Shown here one piece after another: positions 16,658-24,481 of a stretch of 64,000 nucleotides of DNA. A model generated the notes under the pieces. The model was not told where the DNA came from, searched no databases, and worked only from the letters and a program-made list of their open reading frames with translations. Numbering within the stretch: position 1 is the first letter of the stretch; every line of letters starts with the position of its first letter. A program made the position numbers and the translations under genes. Source of the DNA: Kribbella jejuensis (GTDB lineage Bacteria > Actinomycetota > Actinomycetes > Propionibacteriales > Kribbellaceae); the NCBI RefSeq assembly GCF_006715085.1, contig NZ_VFMM01000001.1, positions 62,001 to 126,000 of the forward strand, given 5' to 3'.

Positions 16658-17458
16658 TCAGGGTGTCCATTCGTACGGGGTGGTAACGGTTACCGCGTGC
16701 AGGCCGAGTTTCTGCAGGATCGGGCGGGAGTCCTCGGAGGCGTCGACGCGGAGGAATTCGTAGCCGCGGTCCTTCGCCAGGCGGGCGCGGTGGCTGAGCA
16801 GAGCGGAGTAGAGGCCCTTGCGCCGCCATTGCGGCAACGTGCCGCCGCCCCACAGGCTGGCGAATCCGGTCCCGGGATGGAAGCGCACCCACGCCGCCGA
16901 CAACGCCGGGCCGCCGGTGAGCACGTCCTCGACCAGGAACACCGACAGGCGGTCCGGGAACATCCGTGCCTCGCCCTGCAACTGCTCGACGATCCGCGCC
17001 AGCCCGCTGTCCCACAGCGTGTGGGTCAGCTCGGCGATCCGCCGGTAGTCGTCAGGGCCGTCGGCCTCGCGCAGCCGGACCTTCGACGGCAGCGCGGACG
17101 GTCGCTCGAGGACCCGGTCGACCTCGCCGAGGATCAGCGTCTCCGGGGTCTCGCGGCTGAACCCCGCCCGGACCAGCCGCTCCCCCAGGTCGGCCGGTTC
17201 GTCGTACGCGTACGTCTTCCATTCGAACGGGAGCCCGCGCTCGCGGAAGAACGCCAGCTCCTGCGCGATCACCGCGTCGGGGTCGTCCCCCAGCCCGCGT
17301 GGCGCCTCGACGAACCCGGCACCGTCCGGCCCTTCGACGTACGACCGATGGACGACACCTCCTGGGCCGACATGCTCCTGCTTCCACCCCGGAATCGCGT
17401 CCGCGTCCGGGAGCCGGATGCGGCGGTGGAACACGTCGAGCAGCTCGTCAGGAGTCAT
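16658..17458 (-). CDS. GNAT family N-acetyltransferase
   Basis: A 266-aa protein whose C-terminal half is a GNAT domain. The acetyl-CoA pyrophosphate loop reads QWRRKGLYSALLSHR (the R/Q-x-x-G-x-G/A class, slightly degenerate), preceded by the beta strand SAAWVRFHPGTGFASLWGGGTLP and followed by GYEFLRVDASEDSRPILQKLGL. The N-terminal 130 residues resemble the leader region of two-part actinobacterial acetyltransferases and may bind the acceptor. The ATG at 17458 is used; a TTG four codons earlier is possible. Acceptor unknown. It is divergent from the secreted AMIN-like gene 63 bp away. Confidence 0.82.
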   Translation of the reverse strand: MTPDELLDVFHRRIRLPDADAIPGWKQEHVGPGGVVHRSYVEGPDGAGFVEAPRGLGDDPDAVIAQELAFFRERGLPFEWKTYAYDEPADLGERLVRAGFSRETPETLILGEVDRVLERPSALPSKVRLREADGPDDYRRIAELTHTLWDSGLARIVEQLQGEARMFPDRLSVFLVEDVLTGGPALSAAWVRFHPGTGFASLWGGGTLPQWRRKGLYSALLSHRARLAKDRGYEFLRVDASEDSRPILQKLGLHAVTVTTPYEWTP

Positions 17459-17521
17459 CTGCGCAGTCAACCAACTGCCGCGGGGCTGCGTCTAACCCAT
17501 TGTCCTGAGAGGGGGGACATC

Positions 17522-18142
17522 ATGAACATCCACCACATCACCCGCAAGACGATCCTCGCCACACTCACCGTGCTGGCCGTCCCCGCCGCCGCGTTCGCCG
17601 CGCCCGCGCTGACCGGATCGTCCGCCGCCCCCCGAACGACTTCAGTCAGCACCGCCGCCGCCTCCTGCCCACGCGGTTGGGGATCGCTGCCGGAGGTCAA
17701 CAACCACGTACGGTCGCCGCTGTCGAAGCCGCCGACGACCGTCACCGGTGTCCGCACCGGGCGCCACGCCTGCTTCGACCGGCTCGTCGTCGACCTCACC
17801 GGCGGCGCCACCGGGTACGACGTGCGCTACGTGAGCAGCGTCCGGCAGGACGCTTCCGGCCGGCTCGTCCCGCTCCGCGGCGGCGCCCGGCTGCGGATCG
17901 TCGTCCGCGCACCGGCGTACGACATCAGCACCGGTCGCGCGACGTACACGCCCAGGAACGCGAATGAACTGGCGAACGTGAGTGGGTACAGCGCGTTCCG
18001 GCAGGTCGCGTTCGCGGGGAGTTTCGAGGGGCAGACGACGCTCGGGCTGGGCGTCCGGGCCCGGCTCCCGTTCCGCGTGTTCACGGTCCCGGGGCCGGGC
18101 TCGCACGCCCGCCTTGTGGTGGACGTCGCCCACCACTGGTAA
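17522..18142 (+). CDS. Secreted AMIN-like domain protein
   Basis: A 206-aa exported protein. The ATG at 17522 has a strong GAGAGGGGGG upstream and opens a Sec signal peptide (basic MNIHHITRK, hydrophobic run, likely cleavage after AAAFAA). The mature part resembles actinobacterial AMIN-like proteins: paired cysteines in AASCPRGWGS and RHACFDRLVVDL, the strand FDRLVVDLTGG, and a last strand RLVVDVAHHW. AMIN domains bind cell-wall sugars or target periplasmic complexes; for this family the role is not established. It runs convergently into the GxGYxYP gene with only 8 bp between. Confidence 0.78.
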   Translation: MNIHHITRKTILATLTVLAVPAAAFAAPALTGSSAAPRTTSVSTAAASCPRGWGSLPEVNNHVRSPLSKPPTTVTGVRTGRHACFDRLVVDLTGGATGYDVRYVSSVRQDASGRLVPLRGGARLRIVVRAPAYDISTGRATYTPRNANELANVSGYSAFRQVAFAGSFEGQTTLGLGVRARLPFRVFTVPGPGSHARLVVDVAHHW

Positions 18143-18150
18143 TCAGTTGC

Positions 18151-20160
18151 CTACAGCACCCGGTTGAGCAGGTCGTAGAAACTGTTCGCCAGCACCAGTT
18201 CGTACGGATCGCCGAGCAACGCACCGAGTTCGGCCATGTCGGACGGCGCCCACGACCAGGCGCCGATCAGTCCCGAGATGAACAACGGCTTGGTACCGTC
18301 CCAGCCGGCGATCCGCTGGTCCAGCGCGGCCTTGAACTCGGCCGCCCTACCGGGTGCTCCCCATCCGCCGGTGATCGGGATGCCGCCGTGGCGGACGGTC
18401 AACGTGTCGCCGTCCCACGTCTGCATGATCCCCTTCGTCGGGGTGTAGTCGGCGTACCCCTTGGCGATCTCCTCGGACAGCTGCACCCACGTGCCGTTCG
18501 CGCGGCCGCTGTATGCGTAGACGATGTCGAGCCCGGTACGGCGCATGAACGAACCCGACATCTTCAGGTACTGCGTGAGCTCGGCCGGGGCCCACGACGC
18601 CGGGTAGGTGTAGCCCGCGCCGGACGGGCCGCAGACCAGCAGGTCGTTCGCGGTCGCCGTGCGCTGGAAGTAGCTGTAGATGTTCGGGCCGGCCTCGGCC
18701 AGTAGCGGGTCGATCGTCCAGTTCGTCGGTACTTCGCCGCGCTTCGGGTCGTCCCAGATCTCCCGCAGGCGGCGCTGGCAGTACTGGATGTTGTCGCCCT
18801 CGCCGAACGTCAGCGTCAGGTAGACCTTGTTCTTCGGCTTGTCGATCCGCTTGATCGGACGGGGCTTCGGCGAGATCGGTGAGGTGCAGCCCGCGTGCAC
18901 GCTGCCGTTCATGTAGAAGTCGGCCGCGACCACGGGCGATCCGCCCTTGCTCGCGAGGTCCACGCCGTCCCACTCACCGGAGACGTCGTTCGCGAACCAG
19001 CCCATGTACGGCGCCAGCGTCGGCCACTTCGCGTAGTGCTCGATGAGCAGGTCGCCGGTCGCACCGCCCGGTGGTAGCCAGCTCACCAGGGCCTTGGTGG
19101 CCACCACGTAGTCGCGGAAGTACGGGAACGGCTCGACCCGGGTGGGCGACGTGTCGGTCGCGCTGACCAGGTACTGGTTCCACATCTCCACGGTGACGAC
19201 GAGAGACGTCGTACCGGCCGGTGGTGCGATGCGGTAGATCCAGTAGTTGCCGCCGTCGGCGAACCGGTTGCCCTCCCCGCCGATCGAGGAGTGCGAGCCG
19301 TCGAACAGGTACGGCGCCTCTTCCGGCGTGTTCGGCTCGAAGGTGGCGATCACGGTGTCGTTGGCCTTGATCGACACGTGCCGTACCGACGCACCCCAGC
19401 CGTCGTCGGTGAACGAGTCCGCGAACCGGACGTACACGGCCTCCTTGCCGAGCTTCGCGGAGACGTCGAGGTTGTAGGTGCCGCGGTTCGACGAGTCCCG
19501 GATCTGCTGGGTCTCGCGGGCGATCTCCTGCCAGACAACGCCTTCCACGTCGACCACACGGGTCGGCGGGAGACCGGCCAGGAGCTGCTTGGTGACCCGC
19601 GGGAACAGGTTGTCCAGCTGCCACCGGTACGTCTTCACGCGGTCGTCGTCGAACATCCCGCGCAGGTCCTTCACGATCTTCAGGCCGTATGCCTTCGCCT
19701 GGTCCGCGTCGGCGACGACGGAGTTCTCCAGGCCGGCCAGCGTCGTCGCCACGTTCAGCGAGTCCGGTACGGCGGCGTCGTACACGATCGCGCCGCGGAT
19801 CCGGTGCCGGTACTTCGCGACCAGGTCCATCGGGTTCTTGTACAGCTTCGTCGGCAAGCGCATGTCGGACAGCCACTTGGCGTCCGGCACACTCTCGGTC
19901 CCGGTGTCGTAGATGAAGTACAACTCCGGTTCGGAACGGTTGACCACGCCTTGCAACGTTGTCAGCAGGGTCTGGTCCTGCCCGCTGAGCTTGCTGACGT
20001 CGCCGTAATCCAGGTGTCGTGGGCGGTTGAACACCGGCAGCAGCCGAGCGGGGCTGCCGGACGTCGATGAAACTGCAGCTTCTGCGGTAGAAGCGAAAGG
20101 CTGGACCAGCCCCGCCGTGACCGCACCGCTGCCCGCCAGGAACGCACGTCTCGAAACCAT
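18151..20160 (-). CDS. Tat-exported GxGYxYP putative glycoside hydrolase
   Basis: A 669-aa exported protein of the GxGYxYP family, predicted glycosidases named after their motif, seen here as GPSGAGYTYPASW around residue 520. The N-terminal domain (about 45-330) and a central carbohydrate-binding-like segment precede the TIM-barrel-like C-terminal part (LTLTFGEGDNIQY, TNWTIDPLLAEAGP, GGIPITGGWGAPG, PLFISGLIGAWSW). The start at 20160 gives a twin-arginine signal MVSRRAFLAG and is 9 bases after GGGAG; a GTG three codons earlier would leave no room for that ribosome site. A perfect palindrome lies 19 bp upstream, so expression is probably controlled by a LacI-type repressor. Natural substrate unknown. 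Confidence 0.88.
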   Translation of the reverse strand: MVSRRAFLAGSGAVTAGLVQPFASTAEAAVSSTSGSPARLLPVFNRPRHLDYGDVSKLSGQDQTLLTTLQGVVNRSEPELYFIYDTGTESVPDAKWLSDMRLPTKLYKNPMDLVAKYRHRIRGAIVYDAAVPDSLNVATTLAGLENSVVADADQAKAYGLKIVKDLRGMFDDDRVKTYRWQLDNLFPRVTKQLLAGLPPTRVVDVEGVVWQEIARETQQIRDSSNRGTYNLDVSAKLGKEAVYVRFADSFTDDGWGASVRHVSIKANDTVIATFEPNTPEEAPYLFDGSHSSIGGEGNRFADGGNYWIYRIAPPAGTTSLVVTVEMWNQYLVSATDTSPTRVEPFPYFRDYVVATKALVSWLPPGGATGDLLIEHYAKWPTLAPYMGWFANDVSGEWDGVDLASKGGSPVVAADFYMNGSVHAGCTSPISPKPRPIKRIDKPKNKVYLTLTFGEGDNIQYCQRRLREIWDDPKRGEVPTNWTIDPLLAEAGPNIYSYFQRTATANDLLVCGPSGAGYTYPASWAPAELTQYLKMSGSFMRRTGLDIVYAYSGRANGTWVQLSEEIAKGYADYTPTKGIMQTWDGDTLTVRHGGIPITGGWGAPGRAAEFKAALDQRIAGWDGTKPLFISGLIGAWSWAPSDMAELGALLGDPYELVLANSFYDLLNRVL

Positions 20161-20178
20161 CGCGACCACTCCCTGAGG

Positions 20179-20194
20179 TTGACATCGATGTCAA
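20179..20194. promoter_or_regulatory. LacI-type operator palindrome before the GxGYxYP gene
   Basis: TTGACATCGATGTCAA is a perfect 16-bp palindrome with a central CG, the classic shape of LacI-family operators near carbohydrate genes in actinobacteria. It lies between the ATG (20160) and a candidate promoter, so a bound repressor would block the first transcribed bases. No LacI gene is in the window. Confidence 0.65.
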
Positions 20195-20481
20195 ATCAGC
20201 CCGGAATCTAGCAACCCCGAGAGAGCGTGTACATAGCTCGCGGCAGACTGCTGGAATCGTTTCCGTGGCTCGCCCTCGACCGATCGGGCCGGGCGTTGGG
20301 TCCGAGACGTTGAGCGCGAACGCAAATCGCTGACGGCCGGAGCTCGGTCGAGGAAGGTCAAAAACCCTTGTGTGCTTGGGGTTGTGCGGCTCCGGGAGCA
20401 GTCGGAGACTGACCGCAAGGGCCCGTCCGCCCCGGGGTCTGCGACCTGCCGGTCAAACCCTCAGTCGCACCGAGGTGCCTG
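20195..20481. other. Intergenic region between two divergent genes
   Basis: About 290 bp between the divergent GxGYxYP gene and the 101-aa gene. Apart from the candidate promoter of the former I see no gene, strong hairpin or repeat. CGAGGTG about 4-5 bases before the ATG at 20482 can serve as ribosome site for the plus-strand gene. Confidence 0.5.
20205..20233 (-). promoter_or_regulatory. Candidate promoter for the GxGYxYP gene
   Basis: On the minus strand, TGTACA (20228-20233) and TAGATT (20205-20210) are separated by 17 bp, an acceptable -35/-10 pair. The palindrome at 20179-20194 would then cover about +5 to +20. Neither box is a perfect consensus match. Confidence 0.4.
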
Positions 20482-20787
20482 ATGACCCAACCCCCGCCCG
20501 CACCAACGCCCTGTCCGATCCTGCACCTGGATCTCGGTCCGCTGGACCTGAACCTTCTGGGCCTGCACGTCCACCTGAACGAGGTGATCCTGAACGTCGA
20601 AGCGATCCCCGGCCCGGGCAACCTGCTGGGCAACCTGTTGTGTGCCATCGCCGGACTGCTGGACGGTGTCGATCTCAGCGGCGTGCTGGGCAACCTGCTG
20701 CAGAACCTGATCGACGCCTTGATCCGGCTGCTGCAAAGCCTCGGTGCCGGCGCCGGTGCCGCCCGTCCGATCACTCCACCCGCGTGA
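20482..20787 (+). CDS. Short Leu/Gly-rich protein with conserved-looking LDLGPLDLNLLGL core, function unknown
   Basis: A 101-aa protein with no signal peptide: a Pro-rich start, then residues 11-62 as a regular alternating stretch of Leu, Asp, Gly and Asn (LHLDLGPLDLNLLGLHVHLNEVILNVEA, then IPGPGNLLGNLLCAIAGLLDG), then an amphipathic LLQNLIDALIRLL segment and a flexible end. Two cysteines (C11, C54) bracket the core. From memory, a very similar core ends larger exported proteins of unknown function in actinobacteria and haloarchaea; here it is almost the whole protein. The stop overlaps the next start (GTGA), so both are co-translated. Not recognised as any enzyme. Confidence 0.7.
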   Translation: MTQPPPAPTPCPILHLDLGPLDLNLLGLHVHLNEVILNVEAIPGPGNLLGNLLCAIAGLLDGVDLSGVLGNLLQNLIDALIRLLQSLGAGAGAARPITPPA

Positions 20788-21050
20788 CCGAGCCGGTCGA
20801 CGAATCCACCCGGCGCGTCGAGCAGGCGGCCGCGGACCTGGCGGAGCTGCGACGGCAGCTGCTGCGAGCGGGAGAGGGACAGCTCGCTCCGGCAGAGCTG
20901 CGTGCGTCGCTCGAGGCGTACTGGCACACCCACCGGCCCGTCCTCGTCGCACTGGCCACGGCGCTGGGCGAGCAACTCCGGCTCCAGACGCTGGAGGCAC
21001 TCACCCAGTGGCGGGACCAGCCGGCCACACGAGATCGGGACCGGAGATAG
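20784..21050 (+). CDS. Small helical protein co-translated with the 101-aa gene, function unknown
   Basis: An 88-aa, charged, strongly helical protein. It starts at a GTG overlapping the preceding stop (GTGA) and stays in frame to a TAG at 21048-21050. Heptad-like spacing of Leu and Ala from about residue 10 to 75 (TRRVEQAAADLAELRRQLL, then VALATALGEQLRLQTLEAL) suggests a coiled coil or helical hairpin. No signal peptide, metal motif or catalytic motif is visible. The tight coupling suggests a partner of the 101-aa protein. Its end lies inside a strong hairpin that probably terminates transcription. Confidence 0.6.
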   Translation: MTEPVDESTRRVEQAAADLAELRRQLLRAGEGQLAPAELRASLEAYWHTHRPVLVALATALGEQLRLQTLEALTQWRDQPATRDRDRR

Positions 21051-21076
21051 GTCATTGCCTCTCCCCGGTCCCGATC
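21033..21076. terminator. Bidirectional hairpin terminator
   Basis: GATCGGGACCGG (21033-21044) pairs perfectly with CCGGTCCCGATC (21065-21076), a 12-bp GC-rich stem with a 20-nt loop between converging genes. There is no T-run, which is common in actinobacterial terminators. Confidence 0.65.
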
Positions 21077-21084
21077 GGCTCTCG

Positions 21085-21837
21085 TCAGTTGCCGGTGCCG
21101 GTGCGGCCGCCTCGGGCTTCGATGGCGTCCGGGACGGTGGAGGCCGGGAGGCCTACCAGTTCGGCTACCTGGGTGAGGCGGCCTTGGAGTTGGGCGGCCA
21201 GTGGTGCGGCGCCTACGTGATCGGTGGTGCTCGGGTCGTCGATGCGGTGCAGACGGACGTGGATGTCGCCGCGGGTCTGTTCGGTGATGTCGGCGGCCGG
21301 TACGCGCGCCGTGAATTCGTAGATCTCCCGCGGCGTCACGTTGTGGCCGCGCTGCTCCGCCGGTCCTTCGAGGTTCGGGAAGGACCGTTGCGTGTTCGGG
21401 TCCGCGACAGTGCCGGCGTGCAGCAGCCGATCCTGGTACGTGACTTCGTACGCGTCGGCGCCGTGGAACGTCGCCGACTGTGCGAGCGGTCCGTCGACCA
21501 GGTGGCTGTCGACAACGGTCAGCCGGTCGCCGCGGACGCGGATCCGCAGCCGGACGTACTGCTCGTCCGGTGCGCCGGTACGACGGGTGTGCGCGGGCTG
21601 CTGATCCGGCCAGGCACCGGCCGGGCGCGCTGCCTCGCGGGCGCGGGCGGCCGCGGCGTGGTCGTACGCCGGCTTCGTCGCGCGCGTCGAGTCCGGGCGC
21701 AGCTCGTCACCCTTCACCGGTCCGGCGTGTGGCGGTACGGCGGCGTGCTGCCGGCGTACCTCGCCCGCCGGGGCTTTCGTCGGCCGGCTGTCCGGCCTCG
21801 CCGCGCGTTCCGCGGGGCTGCCTTTCGAATGCTTCAT
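21085..21837 (-). CDS. Conserved hypothetical protein linked to the M64 peptidase gene
   Basis: A 250-aa protein whose first 85 residues are charged and probably disordered (many K, R, P, A). A compact domain follows (about 92-215) with strands EQYVRLRIRVRGDRLTVVDSHLVDG, DAYEVTYQDRLLHAGTVAD and the segment TPREIYEFTARVP. No signal peptide or recognised motif is present. It starts 5 bp after the stop of the M64 peptidase gene, so the two are almost certainly one transcript and it may assist, restrain or report on the peptidase; this is inferred from position only. Confidence 0.7.
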   Translation of the reverse strand: MKHSKGSPAERAARPDSRPTKAPAGEVRRQHAAVPPHAGPVKGDELRPDSTRATKPAYDHAAAARAREAARPAGAWPDQQPAHTRRTGAPDEQYVRLRIRVRGDRLTVVDSHLVDGPLAQSATFHGADAYEVTYQDRLLHAGTVADPNTQRSFPNLEGPAEQRGHNVTPREIYEFTARVPAADITEQTRGDIHVRLHRIDDPSTTDHVGAAPLAAQLQGRLTQVAELVGLPASTVPDAIEARGGRTGTGN

Positions 21838-21842
21838 CGTCC

Positions 21843-23915
21843 TCACCAGTTCCGGCCGTAGCGGTAGTTGTGGATCCAGCGGTAGTAGATGCGGTCGAGC
21901 GTGATCCCCCGCCGGCCGTCGATGACGCCGAACCAGTCGGTGTTGTGCACGTACAACTGCGGCTTGCCGGAGCGCCCGGTCATCCGGGCCGGTTCGAACC
22001 GGTCGACCGAACCGAGATTCCACTCCCCGACCCAGTCACCGACGTAGTCGGCCTTCAGCCCGGCCCCCGAACTCAGCATCCGCCCGAGGTACTCCGTCGA
22101 CCAGTCCTGGTAGTTCCACACCCACAGGTCGCAGCGCCCGGTCCCGTCGATGTCGGCCGCGAAGAACTGGTCGTGCCGGCCGAGACCGTCCCAGCCCGGT
22201 ACGTCGCCGTCGTAGCGGTGCACGTACGCGAGCCCGGAACCGGTCGAGCGGAACATGCCGAGGTACGCCATCGACCAGTCGTCGCCGTTGAACACGAACA
22301 GGTCGCACTTGCCGTCGCCGTCGAAGTCGCCGAGGATCAGCCGGTCGTGCTGGGCGAGGCCACCCCATCCCGGGATGTCACCGTCGTAGCGGTGGATCAT
22401 CGAGTACCCGGCCGAGCTCGCGCGGAACAGGCCGACGTAGGCCATCGACCAGTCGTCGCCGTTGAAGATCGCGAGGTCGTCGGTGCCGTTGCCGGTCAGG
22501 TCACCGACGAAGAACTCGTCGTGCCGGGCCAGCCCGCCCCAGCCCGGGATGTCACCGTCGTAACGCTGACTGACCCAGAACCCGTTACCGGTCGAGCGGA
22601 GCAGACCGACGTACGGCATCGACCAGTCGTCGGTGTTCACCACCACCAGGTCGTCGCTGCCGTCGCCGTTCAGGTCGGCGACCAGGAAGCGGTCGTGGGC
22701 GGCGAAGCCTCCCCAGCCGGGGATGTCGCCGTCGTAGCGCGCGACCAGCCGGAGGCCGCCGGCGCCGTCGGACTTGAGCAGCCCGAGGTACGGCATCACC
22801 CAGTCGACGCCGTTGAAGATCGCGACCTCGTCGGTGCCGTCGCCGTCGAAGTCACCGACGTACACCTGGTCGTTCGGCATGAACTGCCAGGAGCCCGGGA
22901 CCCGTTCGACCGCGCTGAAGCTGTGCTCGAGCGCGGTGCCGTCGGCGCGGAACAGCTGGATCGACGTGCCGTGGTGCAGCAGCAGGTCGCTGCGGCCGGT
23001 GCCGTAGAAGCGGCCGGCGTACGCGTTCCGGAAGGTGTGCTCGGTCTCGTGGTCGCGGGCGGTCTTGATCGAGGTGTAGCAGACCGGGCAGTACGGCGGC
23101 GTGTTGCTGTTCATCCGGCAGTTCTCGACCGGGCGGTAGATCCCGGTGTTCATCGTGCCGCCGCCCTCGAACAGGCCGACGTCGGTGTTGCTGTTCCAGT
23201 CGGCCGGGCGCGGGCCGTTGTTGTAGTTCGCCGCCGAGCCGGTGCCGGTCGGCAGCGGGGTGCTCGGCGCGATCAGGTTCGCCCACTTGGTGGTCGCCCG
23301 GTCGGTGATCGTGGTCAGGTTGATCCAGCCCTGCTCACCACCGGTGTACGCGCCGCCGGCCGAGTACTCGTCGGCGAAGCCGCCGATCCCGTGGCCGAAC
23401 TCGTGCGCGATCACGGTCCAGTTAACGCCCATCGGGACGTGCGCCCGGCCGCCGCCACCGCAGCCGCCGTAGTTCGGGTTGTTGAGTACGACGAGCAGCT
23501 CGTTCCAGTCCGGCACCCACTTGTTCAGCGCGGCCTGGATCCGCGCCTCGGTGTCCGGCCCGTACTCGAGCCAGCAGTGCGCCCAGGACCCGCTGAAGAT
23601 CATCCCGAGCGCGGTGTCGTGGATCGTCTCCGAGGCGATCGTGTCGTCCGACGGGTCGGTCGGCGTACCGTGCTCGTCGTACGTCCGGGTACTGACGCCG
23701 GAGTCGACGGAGTCCAGGTTCACCCGGTAGATGTTGTACGCCGACGCGTCCTCACTGAAGTAGTCGTGCCCGAAGACGCCGTCGATCAGCGTCGTCTGCA
23801 CCCAGTTGTTGTACGCGACCTGATCGACCGCGGTGAACCCGTCCCCCAGCACCGCGATGTTCCGCTTCACCCCAGGCGGCCCTGCCTTGCGCAGCACAGT
23901 CATGCTGTCAGCCAT
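21843..23915 (-). CDS. M64-family (IgA-peptidase-like) zinc metallopeptidase with FG-GAP-type repeats
   Basis: A 690-aa protein. The N-terminal third is an M64 peptidase domain: KRNIAVLGDGFTA near the start and the zinc-binding HEFGHGIGGFADEY at about 171-184 (two His, catalytic Glu, downstream Asp). The C-terminal part carries five repeats of about 52 residues with calcium-loop-like DxDGDGxxD and YDGDIPGWGG, as in FG-GAP/VCBS propeller blades. The ATG at 23915 follows AGGGGGAG. Despite the extracellular look, no Sec or Tat signal is seen from this or the upstream start, so export would need another route. Family founders cleave immunoglobulin A, but soil actinobacterial members probably act on other proteins. 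Confidence 0.87.
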   Translation of the reverse strand: MADSMTVLRKAGPPGVKRNIAVLGDGFTAVDQVAYNNWVQTTLIDGVFGHDYFSEDASAYNIYRVNLDSVDSGVSTRTYDEHGTPTDPSDDTIASETIHDTALGMIFSGSWAHCWLEYGPDTEARIQAALNKWVPDWNELLVVLNNPNYGGCGGGGRAHVPMGVNWTVIAHEFGHGIGGFADEYSAGGAYTGGEQGWINLTTITDRATTKWANLIAPSTPLPTGTGSAANYNNGPRPADWNSNTDVGLFEGGGTMNTGIYRPVENCRMNSNTPPYCPVCYTSIKTARDHETEHTFRNAYAGRFYGTGRSDLLLHHGTSIQLFRADGTALEHSFSAVERVPGSWQFMPNDQVYVGDFDGDGTDEVAIFNGVDWVMPYLGLLKSDGAGGLRLVARYDGDIPGWGGFAAHDRFLVADLNGDGSDDLVVVNTDDWSMPYVGLLRSTGNGFWVSQRYDGDIPGWGGLARHDEFFVGDLTGNGTDDLAIFNGDDWSMAYVGLFRASSAGYSMIHRYDGDIPGWGGLAQHDRLILGDFDGDGKCDLFVFNGDDWSMAYLGMFRSTGSGLAYVHRYDGDVPGWDGLGRHDQFFAADIDGTGRCDLWVWNYQDWSTEYLGRMLSSGAGLKADYVGDWVGEWNLGSVDRFEPARMTGRSGKPQLYVHNTDWFGVIDGRRGITLDRIYYRWIHNYRYGRNW
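22080..22880. repeat. Five tandem coding repeats (period about 156 bp)
   Basis: The C-terminal part of the M64 peptidase gene repeats a unit encoding a D-rich calcium loop, an FNGDDWSMAYVGL-like strand and YDGDIPGWGGL. The middle units are the most alike, so the array probably grew by duplication. Confidence 0.8.
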
Positions 23916-23990
23916 TGCTCCCCCTAACCCAGTGGCGCCCCCAACGAACACCCCTACTCGGGCGGAGGGTTCACCGGCGCCGGTGATACA

Positions 23991-24461
23991 TCAGGGTTTG
24001 CGGCGGGGGAAGCGGGAGCGGAACGTGCCGTCGTACTCGAGCTGCATGTAACCGGACGAGTGCACGCCGACCGCGAAGAACGCGACCAGCACGAAGACGA
24101 TCCCGGCAATGGCCGAGATGTGCCAGAACGCCGCGGCGATGCCGACGAAGGCCGACCCCTGCGCGACCGCCTTCGCGAACGAAACGAGCCTCGACCGGGT
24201 CACCCGGTGCCGGTACTCCTCCTGCAGGTTCAGGATCAGAAGCGCCGCGAGCAACGGGATCGACACCGCGAACGCGACCACACAGATCGTCGCCGTCAGA
24301 TCGAGCGGCTGCACGGTCAGGAACGGCTGCACCACCACCAGCCCAGCGGCACCGAGCCCGCCGTACGTCAGATTGGACTGCCGGATCCATTCCTGCTGAG
24401 CAGCCGGATCCGAGGTCGCCTCCGCCACCTCAGCCTTAATCCGCTCGATCTCATCCTCCAT
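23991..24461 (-). CDS. Four-helix membrane protein, function unknown
   Basis: A 156-aa protein. An acidic N-terminal helix (MEDEIERIKAEVAEATSDPAAQQEW) precedes four likely membrane segments, around 31-50, 56-78, 103-120 and 121-140, with a basic loop (EEYRHRVTRSRL) between the second and third and a basic C-terminus. No recognised motif. It is divergently placed 20 bp from the methyltransferase gene, so the two must share a very short promoter region or start near their ATGs. Confidence 0.6.
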   Translation of the reverse strand: MEDEIERIKAEVAEATSDPAAQQEWIRQSNLTYGGLGAAGLVVVQPFLTVQPLDLTATICVVAFAVSIPLLAALLILNLQEEYRHRVTRSRLVSFAKAVAQGSAFVGIAAAFWHISAIAGIVFVLVAFFAVGVHSSGYMQLEYDGTFRSRFPRRKP

Positions 24462-24481
24462 GGCGAGCAATAGTAGGGCCC

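Noticed and set aside
14534..17521. A very long plus-strand open frame running opposite secA2 and the GNAT gene
   Set aside because: It is antisense to two well-supported genes and exists because high-GC coding DNA leaves few stops in other frames. Only its last part (from 17522) is a real gene.
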